This document shows, one piece after another, positions 25,440 through 34,418 of a stretch of 64,000 bases of DNA; within the stretch, counting starts at the first letter, position 1, and every line of letters begins with the position of its first letter. The stretch is from an uncultured Clostridia bacterium (lineage in GTDB: Bacteria > Bacillota > Clostridia > Lachnospirales > CAG-274). The notes below the pieces were generated by a model that was not told where the DNA came from, ran no database searches, and saw nothing but the letters and a program-made list of their open reading frames with translations. The position numbers were made by a program, and so were the translations under genes. Location: NCBI GenBank assembly GCA_910579745.1, contig CAJTVH010000003.1:45694-109693 (forward strand). Reading direction: 5' to 3'.

Positions 25440-26680
25440 GCGTTAAAAGTACAAATACGGTCCCTGATTAACCGGGTAGCCCGCTTTTTTGACTTCCGTC
25501 GGTTTTTACCATATACAAGCCCGTCGTTATCACCATAAAAAATCCAGTTCCCCGCTATATCTATATTTCCTATATAGTCATAGTAAGCGATTTTTATATA
25601 GCCGCCGCCAATACTCAGCCTTACAGCCTTTTTTGTAAACCCAATTACTTTATTGCAATAAAATTTCATTTATTGTTACATCCGTAAAATATTCTTTAGC
25701 AAAATATATTATGTCGTATTTTATGCTGACATTTTTCAAATCTAAAATCTCTCTTGACAAATTATAAAATATACTTCTTTTGCATACACACCGTTTTAAC
25801 TAATCATAATTTACGCCGTTATATATTATATTTTGACATACCGACAAATTATACCTTTCAACATTTTTTCCGTTGAAATACATTTTATGGATTTGTCAAA
25901 CCCGTTTGATATATAAATCTTATCCCCTCTTACCTCAAATTTCTTGAAATCATCCAAAATCCCTTTAGCCTCTCCAAGTTCTCTGCAGCACGCCTGTTTA
26001 AACTTACCGTAAAAATTTCCCGCTCCTCACCTTATAAAATATCCTTTTCACATATAAAAAATTTTCCCGTTTAAATTAAAGTTTTCAGTATATATAAAAA
26101 ACCGTCTCACAAATTAACAGTTATGCCCTAAATTATTTTCAGTACTTCCAAAAATAACGGCATCATAACAGAACTCACCGTTTCCGATATTAATTTCGCG
26201 TAATCTATCCTTATGAAAAACTATTAAAAAAATAAATCCCGTTATTTATAACTTTTAAGCTGTAAACAAGCGTCGGGTTTCGTCATACCCCCCTGACGCG
26301 GAAACTATCTCCGTTTTATATTTGTTCCATCCATGTTCATTCTATATATCAAAAAAGCATCACCATATCCAAGGACGCCGAATAATATACAACCATTATA
26401 AGCCATGACAAAACCCGTCATTTGACCTGAATAATTATATATCATCCCTATACTATAAATTCATATCAGTTTTGTTCTCAATAACGTCATATATCTCATT
26501 GGGCGAAAATACTGTGGCCTCACTCAATTTTTTTGAATTATAGTCCTATTCAATTCCATATCCTCTTATAGCGCATAATTCCCTTATAGGAATATAATAC
26601 TTAGAGTTTATAACACAAATCAGTATTAAATAGGCTTTCTTTCCATCTACAGCCGCATATGTTTTACAGTTTTTTATCAT
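25440..26680 (-). pseudogene. decayed surface protein (copper amine oxidase-like N-domain plus DUF5050-type repeats)
   Basis: The minus strand carries fragments in different frames separated by stops. An initial frame (26680-26546) reads VDGKKAYLILICVINSKYY then IPIREL, matching the 'stalk' or copper amine oxidase N-terminal repeat. Further down are YRMNMDGTNIKR, FEVRGDKIYISNGFDKSIKC and finally GNIDIAGNWIFYGDNDGLVY, which fit the strand repeats of DUF5050-type beta-propeller proteins. The order (stalk domain then propeller) is known for Clostridia surface proteins. It has many frameshifts and stops and cannot be expressed. It sits between frr and uppS, inside an otherwise conserved gene string. 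Confidence 0.6.
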
Positions 26681-26710
26681 AAATGAAACTCCGTCCTAAA
26701 CGCTTTCTAT

Positions 26711-26870
26711 TAGGACGTATCTGAAAACTATCATAAGCTATCAGTTATATACGAGAAATATCCAAAAAATTATTAAAAAATAAACGAAAACGGTTCAATT
26801 AAACAGAAAAGCCTTTCTGTTTTGTTTTTTATAATTTTTCGTGCGTATTTTTGTTTTCAGATACTCTCTA
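26711..26870 (+). repeat. fold-back (MITE-like) repeat, copy B
   Basis: 160 bp, from TAGGACGTATCTGAAAACTA to TTTTCAGATACTCTCTA. Same orientation as D, E and F. The interior AAACAGAAAAGCCTTTCTGTT forms the apical hairpin. It lies between the relic surface-protein gene and frr. Confidence 0.9.
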
Positions 26871-27146
26871 ATATCGTTTTCGTTTTATAATCCATTACTC
26901 TCTTAAGAGAAAATAAGCCTTTCTGTCAATTAACACAGCTTCCGCTCTCATAGTCATCCGTCTTCAATGACTTTCTCTCCATATACTGAAAAATTTGTCA
27001 ATATAACTTATAGAACTATAAAAAAAACTTTTTTCATTATAATATGTCACTCTTAAATATTATGTTTTTCCCATAAAGAAAAATAACAGAGTTTTTCAGA
27101 GAGTCCAAAAATTCCGCACAGAAAACATAAAAATACTTTTCAATTA
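26871..27146. other. AT-rich gap downstream of frr
   Basis: Apart from copy B at its edge I see no gene, clear terminator or other structure in this stretch. Confidence 0.5.
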
Positions 27147-27701
27147 TTAAATAGCCATAATGTCTTTGTTTTTAGCCTCAATAAGCTTGTCTATATCAGC
27201 AACGTTTTTATCAGTAATTTTCTGAATCTCGTCCTCAAGAGATTTAAGCTCATCCTCTGTAATCTCATTGGCTTTCTCAAGCTTTTTAAAAGCGTCGATA
27301 CCGTCTCTTCTTATATTTCTTATAGCGACTTTAGTATCCTCGCCTTTTTTCTTAACATCTTTGGTAAGCGCTTTTCTTCTTTCCTCTGTAAGCTCAGGGA
27401 AAACAAGACGAATAACTTTACCGTCGTTTGTGGGATTGATTCCTAGGTCAGACGCGTTAATAGCTTTTTCAATTTCTTTCATAACAGAAATATCCCATGG
27501 TTGAATTTGAATAAGTCTCGCCTCTGGTATACTTATATTGCCGACTTGATTCAAAGGAGTAGGCGTTCCGTAGTAATCTACCGTTATTTTATCCAAAACA
27601 TGAGGATTAGCTCTCCCCGCTCTAATAGTATTAAGCTCAGACTCAAGATTTTTAACCGATTTTTTCATTTTCTCCTCATAAGCTGTTGTATGTTTAGACA
27701 T
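27147..27701 (-). CDS. frr: ribosome recycling factor
   Basis: A 184-residue protein that, with EF-G, splits the ribosome after termination. The family pattern is clear: LESELNTIRAGRANPHVLDKI, DYYGTPTPLNQVGNI, PWDISVMKEIEKAI, NPTNDGKVIRLVFPELTEERR, and the long coiled-coil end. AGGAGG lies upstream of the ATG. About 330 bp separates it from pyrH, more than usual, and that gap holds a degraded repeat. Confidence 0.98.
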   Translation of the reverse strand: MSKHTTAYEEKMKKSVKNLESELNTIRAGRANPHVLDKITVDYYGTPTPLNQVGNISIPEARLIQIQPWDISVMKEIEKAINASDLGINPTNDGKVIRLVFPELTEERRKALTKDVKKKGEDTKVAIRNIRRDGIDAFKKLEKANEITEDELKSLEDEIQKITDKNVADIDKLIEAKNKDIMAI

Positions 27702-27843
27702 AATAAAATAAACCTCCTAAAAAATATAAATGTAAAATTTATTCGGCTCATAGCCAAATTATTAAATAAAGTCAAATTTCTTTATAAAATTATTCCCTTT
27801 ACAAAGTAACTAATTCAATGTAAACAAATAATTTTTCATAATC

Positions 27844-28010
27844 AGAGCGTGTCTGAAAATTATGTAATATCCGTTAAAACCCTATTAAATTAACTTCTTA
27901 CAAAAACTTAATCGCCTTTTTATTAAGAAAACATCAAAAAATCATAAAAAATAAACAATCTTTAAATTTATTTTTTTATATTTTTTAAATACATTTTAGT
28001 TTTCATATAA
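27844..28010. repeat. degenerate fold-back repeat between pyrH and frr
   Basis: The left end AGAGCGTGTCTGAAAATTAT and the right end ACATTTTAGTTTTCATATA match the family termini with several changes. The length of about 167 bp is right, but the apical hairpin has been lost. It appears to be an old insertion. Confidence 0.5.
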
Positions 28011-28034
28011 TATTGTAAAAAACTCTCGATAATA

Positions 28035-28739
28035 TTAATCCACAGTAACAAGAGTACCTATCTTTTCACCCATAGCCGCTTTAACTATCCCATTTTCCTC
28101 CGACAATCCAAAAATAACCACCGGAATAGCCTGCTCATAGCAAAGATTAGCGGCCGCTATGTCAATAACCTTAAGATTTTTCTCAATGATCTCTTTACAT
28201 TTGATAGCTTCATATTTAACAGCGTTCGGATTTTTAGCTGGGTCATCATTATAAACCCCGTCAATGCTTTTAGCGTATAAAATAGCGTCAGCTTGAAGTT
28301 CTGAGGCCCGTAAAGCCGTCACCGTATCAGTAGAGAAAAAAGGATGTCCGATTCCGCCGGCAAAAATAATGATTTTATTCTCAGAAAGATACTCAAGAGC
28401 TAAATCCTTAGAAAACATCTCCGTCATAGAGCCTACGGCAAAAGGCGTCATAACGACTGACATAAGACCGTTTTGTTTTAAAAAATCCGCGACATAAATA
28501 GCGTTCATAACCGTGGCAAGCATGCCTATCTGGTCCGCCTTGCATCTATCCATGGCTGGATTTGCGCTTCTTCCTCTCCAAAAGTTTCCCCCGCCAATAA
28601 CCAAAGATACTTGGACTCCATCTTGAGTAATCGATTTTATCTGTTTAACTATTTTATCAATAATACTATTGTCAAAAGTCTCTTTTCCATCGCCGGAAAG
28701 AGCCTCTCCGCTAAGCTTCAAAAGAACCCTTTTATACAA
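28035..28739 (-). CDS. pyrH: UMP kinase
   Basis: A 234-residue amino-acid-kinase-fold enzyme that phosphorylates UMP to UDP. Motifs: YKRVLLKLSGEAL at the start, VIGGGNFWRG, DQIGMLATVMNA and the C-terminal GTLV. The TTG at 28739 is chosen because it lies 6 nt after GAGGTGA and gives the usual MYKRVLLKLSGEAL; a GTG two codons earlier abuts the site. In related genomes rpsB and tsf precede it; here the upstream kilobase has none. Confidence 0.96.
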   Translation of the reverse strand: MYKRVLLKLSGEALSGDGKETFDNSIIDKIVKQIKSITQDGVQVSLVIGGGNFWRGRSANPAMDRCKADQIGMLATVMNAIYVADFLKQNGLMSVVMTPFAVGSMTEMFSKDLALEYLSENKIIIFAGGIGHPFFSTDTVTALRASELQADAILYAKSIDGVYNDDPAKNPNAVKYEAIKCKEIIEKNLKVIDIAAANLCYEQAIPVVIFGLSEENGIVKAAMGEKIGTLVTVD

Positions 28740-28915
28740 AAACACTCACCTCACAAAAATATTGTTTTATAATATTTTATCATATATTACAAAAAAAGAA
28801 AACAATTTCTTTTAAATTTTTAAAAAAGCAACATGAATTATACCATCTAATACCACCTTAAAACCGTAAACAGACCTGTTTGATACTATATACACGTTTA
28901 CTTTTTTAAATATCT

Positions 28916-29054
28916 TTAAGTTTAAATTCTGAAAAATCAATATCTCCATTTAGCATACTCTCAACAGAAGCGGTTTCCTCAAAAAGTTTTCCTTCGGAAT
29001 AAACCTCAATAGTTATTCTCCCCCTGATTTTTGATTAACAAGCTCAACGAATTT
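28916..29054 (-). pseudogene. fragment of a TRAP transporter substrate-binding (DctP-like) gene
   Basis: One frame reads KFVELVNQKSGGE and stops; the next frame continues ITIEVYSEGKLFEETASVES and MLNGDIDFSEF. Together they match the DctP pattern 'KFAELVNEKSGGRIKIEVYP-GQL...VQLGTIDM', broken by a frameshift. Only about 45 codons remain. It shows that a solute-binding protein gene once stood upstream of pyrH, or that a fragment moved here. Confidence 0.5.
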
Positions 29055-29262
29055 TAAGCGTTAAATATATAATAATATAACAAAATAAGCTAAACCCTCG
29101 CCAAAAACTTAAGCTGATTTTATTAAAACACTAAAATATTAATGATAATATACATTTTTGATATACACATTATAATAATAAAACCTTAATAACTTGTAAA
29201 GTTTTTGTCAAAAATATTACAAAAACCAAATTTCACTCTTATATCTTTATCACAACTATGGC

Positions 29263-29327
29263 GTAAAACAATAAAGAAGGTTATAAAACTTTATGACAAA
29301 ATTTTATAACCTTCCTTATTGTTTTAC
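29263..29327. repeat. 65-bp near-perfect inverted repeat
   Basis: GTAAAACAATAA and AGAAGGTTATAAAA on the left pair with TTATAACCTTCC and TTATTGTTTTAC on the right around a loop of about ten bases. No gene ends nearby that would need it as a terminator (clpC stops about 400 bp away). It may be a small palindromic repeat. Confidence 0.65.
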
Positions 29328-29487
29328 CACTGAATAATTTGATAGACCTGTTTATCAACCTCCTCAACAAAGATTGACAAACCTTTTTCCGCCATACTTT
29401 ACCCGATTTTTTTAAAATAATTTTCAAGCATTCCCGCAAAAATCAAGCTTAATATGACAAAAAAATCTTTTTTCAATCACTAGCAAT

Positions 29488-29652
29488 TAGAGCGTATCTG
29501 AAAACTAAAATACACGCGAAAAATTATAAAAAATAAAACGAAACAGAAAGGCTTTTCTGTTTAATTGAACCGTTTTCGTTTATTTTTTAATAATTTTTGG
29601 ATATTTCGCTTATATAACTGATAGCTTATGATAGTTTTCAGATATGCCCTAG
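29488..29652 (-). repeat. fold-back (MITE-like) repeat, copy C
   Basis: From TAGAGCGTATCTGAAAACTA to TTTTCAGATATGCCCTA, about 165 bp, inverted relative to B, D, E and F. The TA at each outer edge fits the TA target duplication of the IS630/mariner class. Just downstream of clpC. Confidence 0.9.
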
Positions 29653-29731
29653 GCTATTGAACAGGTCTAATCATAATTATAGCAATCCACAAAATTTTAA
29701 GCTCGGAACAATAAAATAATCAATCATTTTT

Positions 29732-32176
29732 TTATTTTATCATAATTTTCCCGTCTTTAACGCAGACAGTAACTTCCCCGCCCTCTTTAAACTTTCCGTC
29801 AAGAATATTCTCGGCGAATAAATCCTCAATTTGGCTTTGAATCGCGCGCCTTAAAGGTCTCGCCCCATAAGTTGGGTCAAATCCTGTTTCCGTAAGTTTC
29901 TCAAGAGCCTGATCGGTAATACTCATGTCAATACCCATATTCGATTTAACCCTTGTTTTAAGCTCGTTAAACATCAGCCTTGCGATTTTTTTGACATTTT
30001 CTCTGTCAAGAGGATGGAAAACGATAATATCATCGATACGGTTTAAAAACTCCGGTCTGAAAATACGTTTTACCTCTTCCATAACGCCCTTTTTTATGTC
30101 CTCATAATCCTGTATACCAGAATCGTCAGATTGGCTGAACCCAAGTTTTTTGGGAGAGGTAATGCTTCTCGCTCCGGCGTTTGACGTCATTATTATAACA
30201 GTGTTCTTAAAATCCACTCTTCTGCCCTGAGCGTCTGTAATATGTCCGTCGTCAAGTACTTGAAGAAGAATGTTAAATACGTCTGGATGGGCCTTTTCTA
30301 TCTCATCAAAAAGAATAACACAGTAAGGTTTCCTCCTTATCTTCTCGCATAGCTGTCCCCCCTCGTCATAACCGACATATCCCGGAGGAGAACCGATAAT
30401 TTTGGAAACGCTGTGCTTCTCCATATATTCGCTCATATCAACTCGAATAACAGCGTCGTCCTCTCCAAAAAGAACATTTGACAATGCCTTTGAGAGCTCT
30501 GTTTTTCCGACTCCCGTCGGACCTAAAAACAGAAAAGAGCCTATAGGTCTTTTCGGGTCTTTAAGTCCGACACGGCCTCTCCTTATCGCTTTTGATAGAG
30601 CTTTAACAGCCTCGTCCTGCCCGATAACCCTTTCATGTAGAATATTTTCCATATTTTTAAGTCGCTGTCCTTCTTCCTCCTGCAACCGTCTTACAGGTAT
30701 CCCTGTCCAATTAGAAACTGTATCCGCTATATCCTCTTCCTCAACAACCTGGGTATCCTCGCTGTTTTTGGCTTTCCATCCGGCTTTGGCTATTTTAAGT
30801 CTCTCTTTTATTTCGTCCTGTTTCTTTTTAACACTGCCGGCTCTCTCAAATTCCTCCGTTTTGATAGCGGCCTCTTTCTCTTTCTCAAGAGCGTTGATTT
30901 CGTCCTCCATTTCCTTAATATCAGGAGGCGCCGTAAAAGTTTTAAGCCTTACTTTAGAGGCCGCCTCGTCAAGAACGTCAATAGCTTTATCCGGCAAATA
31001 TCTGTCTGAAATATATCTGTTTGACAATTTAACGGCGGCTATTATGGCGCTGTCTTTAATTTTCACATTGTGATGCGCCTCGTATTTGTCTCTTAATCCT
31101 CTAAGCATCTCAATAGCGTCGTCTTCCGACGGCTCAAGAACCTTAACCGGCTGAAACCTTCTCTCAAGAGCCGCGTCTTTCTCAATATACTTTCTATACT
31201 CGTTTAAAGTCGTGGCTCCTATTACTTGAATCTCACCGCGAGCTAAAGACGGCTTCAAGATATTTGAGGCATCGATCGCTCCTTCCGCGCCTCCCGCGCC
31301 GATAATTGTGTGAAGCTCATCAATAAACAAAATCACATTATGAGCCTTCTCAACTTCCTCAATAACTTTTTTAATACGTTCCTCAAACTCACCTCTGTAT
31401 TTGCTTCCAGCTACCATAGAAGATAGGTCTAGAGAAACCACTCTTTTTTCTTTAAGAATCTCAGGTACATCTCCCGATACTATTTTCTGGGCAAGCCCCT
31501 CGGCGATAGCCGTTTTACCCACGCCGGGGTCGCCTACAAGACAAGGGTTGTTTTTTGTTCTTCTGCTTAAAATCTGGATAACTCTTTCAATTTCCTTATC
31601 TCTTCCGACAGTTGGATCAAACTTATTTTCCTCCGCCATGGCTGTTAAATCACGGCTAAACTTGTCAAGAGTAGTCGTCTTCGAGTTTTTCCTGCTTTTA
31701 GAGGAATTTGAGTTAATAGGAATATCCCCGCCGCTATTCTCTCCCTCGCCTAACATAGATAAAATGTCCTCGTAAAGTCTGTTGCCATTCACATTCAAAA
31801 GAGCGAGTATCTTCGTGGCGACACAGTCCTCTTCTTTAATAAGGGCGAGTAGTAAATGCTCTGTTCCTATATATGTCGTGCCCATGTTAAGGGCTTCCTG
31901 AAGACTTTTTTCCAAAACACGCTTTGTTCTTGGTGTAAAATCAGCGGGGGCGTCAATAACGTTTGAATCTATTCCAATAAGCTCGCCTATTTTCTCAATA
32001 ACATCGTTCTCGTCCACATTCTGCTGCTCAAGAGCCTTATAAGCGACCGAGTTATCCGCCCGCAAAAGACCTATTAGCAAATGTTCAGAGCCTACATATC
32101 CCTGACCAAGCTCAGCGGCGGACTTACGGGCTTCCTCAATAGCCTGCTGGGCTTTTTTCGTAAATTTAATCTGCAT
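29732..32176 (-). CDS. clpC: ATP-dependent Clp protease ATP-binding subunit ClpC
   Basis: An 814-residue AAA+ unfoldase that delivers proteins to ClpP, often those marked with phospho-arginine by McsB. In order: two N-terminal Clp-N repeats (residues 1-140), AAA module 1 with Walker A GDPGVGKTAIAEGLA, a middle coiled domain with a UVR-like EFERAGSVKKKQDE, AAA module 2 with GPTGVGKTELSKAL, and the C-terminal D2-small domain. Length matches ClpC. It lies 136 bp downstream of mcsB, a gap that contains a short inverted-repeat element. Probably controlled by the CIRCE promoter far upstream. Confidence 0.98.
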   Translation of the reverse strand: MQIKFTKKAQQAIEEARKSAAELGQGYVGSEHLLIGLLRADNSVAYKALEQQNVDENDVIEKIGELIGIDSNVIDAPADFTPRTKRVLEKSLQEALNMGTTYIGTEHLLLALIKEEDCVATKILALLNVNGNRLYEDILSMLGEGENSGGDIPINSNSSKSRKNSKTTTLDKFSRDLTAMAEENKFDPTVGRDKEIERVIQILSRRTKNNPCLVGDPGVGKTAIAEGLAQKIVSGDVPEILKEKRVVSLDLSSMVAGSKYRGEFEERIKKVIEEVEKAHNVILFIDELHTIIGAGGAEGAIDASNILKPSLARGEIQVIGATTLNEYRKYIEKDAALERRFQPVKVLEPSEDDAIEMLRGLRDKYEAHHNVKIKDSAIIAAVKLSNRYISDRYLPDKAIDVLDEAASKVRLKTFTAPPDIKEMEDEINALEKEKEAAIKTEEFERAGSVKKKQDEIKERLKIAKAGWKAKNSEDTQVVEEEDIADTVSNWTGIPVRRLQEEEGQRLKNMENILHERVIGQDEAVKALSKAIRRGRVGLKDPKRPIGSFLFLGPTGVGKTELSKALSNVLFGEDDAVIRVDMSEYMEKHSVSKIIGSPPGYVGYDEGGQLCEKIRRKPYCVILFDEIEKAHPDVFNILLQVLDDGHITDAQGRRVDFKNTVIIMTSNAGARSITSPKKLGFSQSDDSGIQDYEDIKKGVMEEVKRIFRPEFLNRIDDIIVFHPLDRENVKKIARLMFNELKTRVKSNMGIDMSITDQALEKLTETGFDPTYGARPLRRAIQSQIEDLFAENILDGKFKEGGEVTVCVKDGKIMIK

Positions 32177-32215
32177 TTATGTAACCTCCCTTTTATTAAT
32201 TACATAATCTTTTTA

Positions 32216-32300
32216 TATTAGACTTCTTTCGAAACTTTACAGCAAATCAATAAAAACTAACAAGTAAACTTTTAAAATCGTTGTAATTATATAGTTTCAA
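32216..32300. repeat. short inverted-repeat element, second family (copy 2)
   Basis: TTAGACTTCTTTCGAAACTT on the left and TATAGTTTCAAAAAAAACTA on the right form imperfect inverted ends about 85 bp apart, in the space between mcsB and clpC. The left end is shared with 7674-7775. If it is an insertion, it lies within an operon. Confidence 0.4.
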
Positions 32301-32312
32301 AAAAAACTATTG

Positions 32313-33347
32313 TTAAGCGTTTCCAAGCCTTTCTCTTATATACGACGCTCTCTGAATATCCCTCTCATCAGGATTACCTGATTTATTCATATATTTAATT
32401 AAGTTGCCCGGCTGAATATTCATCATTATACTATAAATGTTAATATCTTTGTTTTTTAAGTTCAGCATCCCCGTTATAATACCGAATCTTAAATCCGAAA
32501 GTAGTTTCATCGCCTCTTTGGAGCTTATCTTTCTGCAGTTTGACAAAATACCGTATGAGCGGAAAACCCTGTCCTCAAGCTCTGTTTTTCGTTCTTTCAA
32601 AAGACTGTTTCCAAGCTCTTTTTCCTGTTCAATAATCTGATTCGTAACATTTTTAAGCGCTTCTATAATTTCTTTCTCGCTTTTTCCGAGAGTCACCTGA
32701 TTTGAAATTTGATAAATTCCGCCAAGAGGTTCTGAGCCTTCCCCATAAATCCCTCTTAACGTCATACCAAATTTACTTATGGCCTGGCTTAAATTCTCAA
32801 CATGACCAAACATTTCAATAAGCGGGATATGAATCATAAAAGAAGCTCTCATTCCCGTCCCCACATTGGTAATACATGATGTTAAATATCCATAATTCTC
32901 GTCAAAGGCATAATCAATATTCTCTTCGATAAGATTATCTATTTTATCGGCAATATCCCACGCCTTTTCAATATTATACCCTGGAAAAACAGTTTGTATA
33001 CGGATATGGTCTTCCTCATTAATCATTATTGAGATAGTCTCGTCATCTTTAATAAGAACTCCCGCCGGTTTATCCTTATCCATAAGATCATGGCTTATAG
33101 AATGATTCTCAAGCAAAGAATATTTCTCAGCGTTTGACTTCTCATTAATATTTATAAAATCAAAACTATCGCCAAAATAAGTATTGGCGTTTTTTATAGA
33201 AGCCTTGACCTCCTCAATAAGTTTAAGGGCTTGTTCCTCTGACAGCTTTTGAGAAAATGGATATTTTTTTATGTTTCTCGCCAGACGAATCCTTGATGAT
33301 ATAACAATATTCTCATCTGTCTCGGAAGAATCGTACCATTTATTCAT
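32313..33347 (-). CDS. mcsB: protein arginine kinase McsB
   Basis: A 344-residue phosphagen-kinase-fold enzyme that phosphorylates arginine residues of misfolded proteins, tagging them for ClpC/ClpP. Seen: ISSRIRLARNIKKYPF near the start, the catalytic cysteine and nucleotide loop in SCITNVGTGMRASFMIH, and LRGIYGEGSEPLGGIYQISN. Its start overlaps the mcsA end by eight bases, the usual arrangement with its activator. Confidence 0.96.
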   Translation of the reverse strand: MNKWYDSSETDENIVISSRIRLARNIKKYPFSQKLSEEQALKLIEEVKASIKNANTYFGDSFDFININEKSNAEKYSLLENHSISHDLMDKDKPAGVLIKDDETISIMINEEDHIRIQTVFPGYNIEKAWDIADKIDNLIEENIDYAFDENYGYLTSCITNVGTGMRASFMIHIPLIEMFGHVENLSQAISKFGMTLRGIYGEGSEPLGGIYQISNQVTLGKSEKEIIEALKNVTNQIIEQEKELGNSLLKERKTELEDRVFRSYGILSNCRKISSKEAMKLLSDLRFGIITGMLNLKNKDINIYSIMMNIQPGNLIKYMNKSGNPDERDIQRASYIRERLGNA

Positions 33348-33837
33348 TGTCTCCGCCTCCTTCCAAATTTCTTATCTTGTCTCTAAGTTTGGCGGCTTCC
33401 TCATACTCTTCTTTCTCAACAGCTCTTTTAAGCTGATTTTTAAGATTTTCCAGCTCTCTTTTAACGTAAAGCTCCGCGCCCGCTTTTTTAGGCAGTTTTC
33501 CCGAGTGTCTTATACTTCCCTGAATATTTTTAAGAACGGGAACAAGCTGTTCTTTAAAAGCGTTGTAACAATCCGCGCATCCTACTTTTCCCGTTTGTTT
33601 AAAAGCGTCAAATGATAATTTACAAGTAGGACAGGAAAAAGAACTCTTTGCGGTATATCCAGCTGAACCCATACCTATAAAACTGTCTAAAAATCCTTTA
33701 AAAATTGTATCGAAAGAAACGCCGTTCTGCATCTTCACGGCGCATTCCTCACAAATGTGATATTCTCTTTTCTCGCCGTTAATAATTTGCTGATAAAAAA
33801 TTGTAGCCGCGTTTTTTTTACATTTTTCACATAACAT
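33340..33837 (-). CDS. mcsA: McsA, zinc-binding activator of McsB (UvrB/UvrC motif)
   Basis: A 165-residue activator of the McsB kinase. N-terminal CxxC pairs (CEKCKKNA, CEEC), then CPTCKLSF and CADCYNAF, bind zinc; the C-terminal helix ELENLKNQLKRAVEKEEYEE is the UVR motif. The ATG at 33837 has GGGGTGA upstream; the frame stays open to 33909 without a site. No ctsR gene precedes it, unlike in Bacillus and many Clostridia. Confidence 0.94.
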   Translation of the reverse strand: MLCEKCKKNAATIFYQQIINGEKREYHICEECAVKMQNGVSFDTIFKGFLDSFIGMGSAGYTAKSSFSCPTCKLSFDAFKQTGKVGCADCYNAFKEQLVPVLKNIQGSIRHSGKLPKKAGAELYVKRELENLKNQLKRAVEKEEYEEAAKLRDKIRNLEGGGDNE

Positions 33838-34385
33838 AATAATCACCCCAATTAAATAAGCTATAAACACATACCCGTATAATATCCGAAAATACGCTTT
33901 AGTATACAAAACTATAAGCTAATAATCCGTTAAAGCCGCCGCTTAACACAGGCGGCAATATTTAATCACAGCTCATAATAATTATGGAAATTCATGAAAT
34001 CTTTAGCGCGAACCAATAAAATGATTTCTTAATGTATTAGGTTTATTAAAGTCTCTTTATTCATTCTTATATTGATTCGTTATAAGTGACAGCAATTTAA
34101 CTTACATAGTATCTTAAAACTAAAACACTTTTTATTTCTTGAATTATACTAGGGGGTATCTGAAAACTATCATAAGCTATCAGTTATATACGCGAAATAT
34201 CCAAAAAATTATTAGAAAATAAATGAAAACGGTTCAATTAAACAGAAAAGCCTTTCTGTTTCGTTTTATTTTTTATAATTTTTCGTGCGTATTTTTGTTT
34301 TCAGATACTCTCTAAAACCGCTGATATTTATTATAATACACTTTTCGGACATATTTTAAAATTACTTTTTATTTTCTTTAACTGT
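33838..34385 (-). other. long leader of the mcsA-mcsB-clpC transcript
   Basis: About 545 nt between the predicted transcription start and mcsA. It contains fold-back copy D (34150-34314) and near 33980-34040 a stretch with TTTAGCGCGAACCAATAAAA similar to 45815-45840. No open frame or riboswitch could be recognised. Confidence 0.5.
34150..34314 (+). repeat. fold-back (MITE-like) repeat, copy D, in the mcsA leader
   Basis: From TAGGGGGTATCTGAAAACTA to TTTTCAGATACTCTCTA, 165 bp, with the central AAACAGAAAAGCCTTTCTGTT hairpin. It lies between the CIRCE-type promoter and mcsA, so it is transcribed with the operon unless transcription stops there. Confidence 0.9.
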
Positions 34386-34389
34386 ATAT

Positions 34390-34418
34390 ATTATACATCT
34401 TATTTTGTTAGCCATCAA
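34390..34418 (-). promoter_or_regulatory. heat-shock operon promoter
   Basis: Minus strand: -35 TTGATG (34413-34418), 17-bp spacer, -10 TATAAT (34390-34395). The -35 lies inside the CIRCE-like operator, the classic position for HrcA repression. It reads toward mcsA. Confidence 0.75.

Larger units (their letters stand above)
28740..29731. other. gene-free kilobase between pyrH and clpC
   Basis: Nearly 1 kb with no intact gene. It holds a DctP-like gene fragment (28916-29054), a long inverted repeat (29263-29327), fold-back copy C (29488-29652), and near 29655-29710 a stretch (AACAGGTCTAATC, GGAACAATAAAATAAT) with similarity to other gaps. A 23-codon minus-strand frame near 29325-29396 (MAEKGLSIFVEEV...) has no clear ribosome site. 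Confidence 0.6.

Noticed and set aside
25427..25669. 80-residue N-terminal extension of UppS
   Set aside because: UppS normally begins a few residues before its IAIIMDGNGRW motif, and a strong AAGGAGG precedes the ATG at 25426. The extension resembles a decayed DUF5050-type repeat.
29325..29396. 23-codon minus-strand frame starting MAEKGLSIFVEEV
   Set aside because: Weak ribosome site, no neighbouring relation, and in a region full of relics; could be a fragment but is not supportable as a gene.
30402..31073. Long plus-strand frame of 223 codons within clpC
   Set aside because: It lies opposite a full, well-conserved clpC frame and has low-complexity serine/leucine composition typical of shadow frames.
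33838..34385. ctsR gene or CtsR box ahead of mcsA
   Set aside because: No frame of CtsR size exists here and no tandem GGTCAAA-type heptads were seen.
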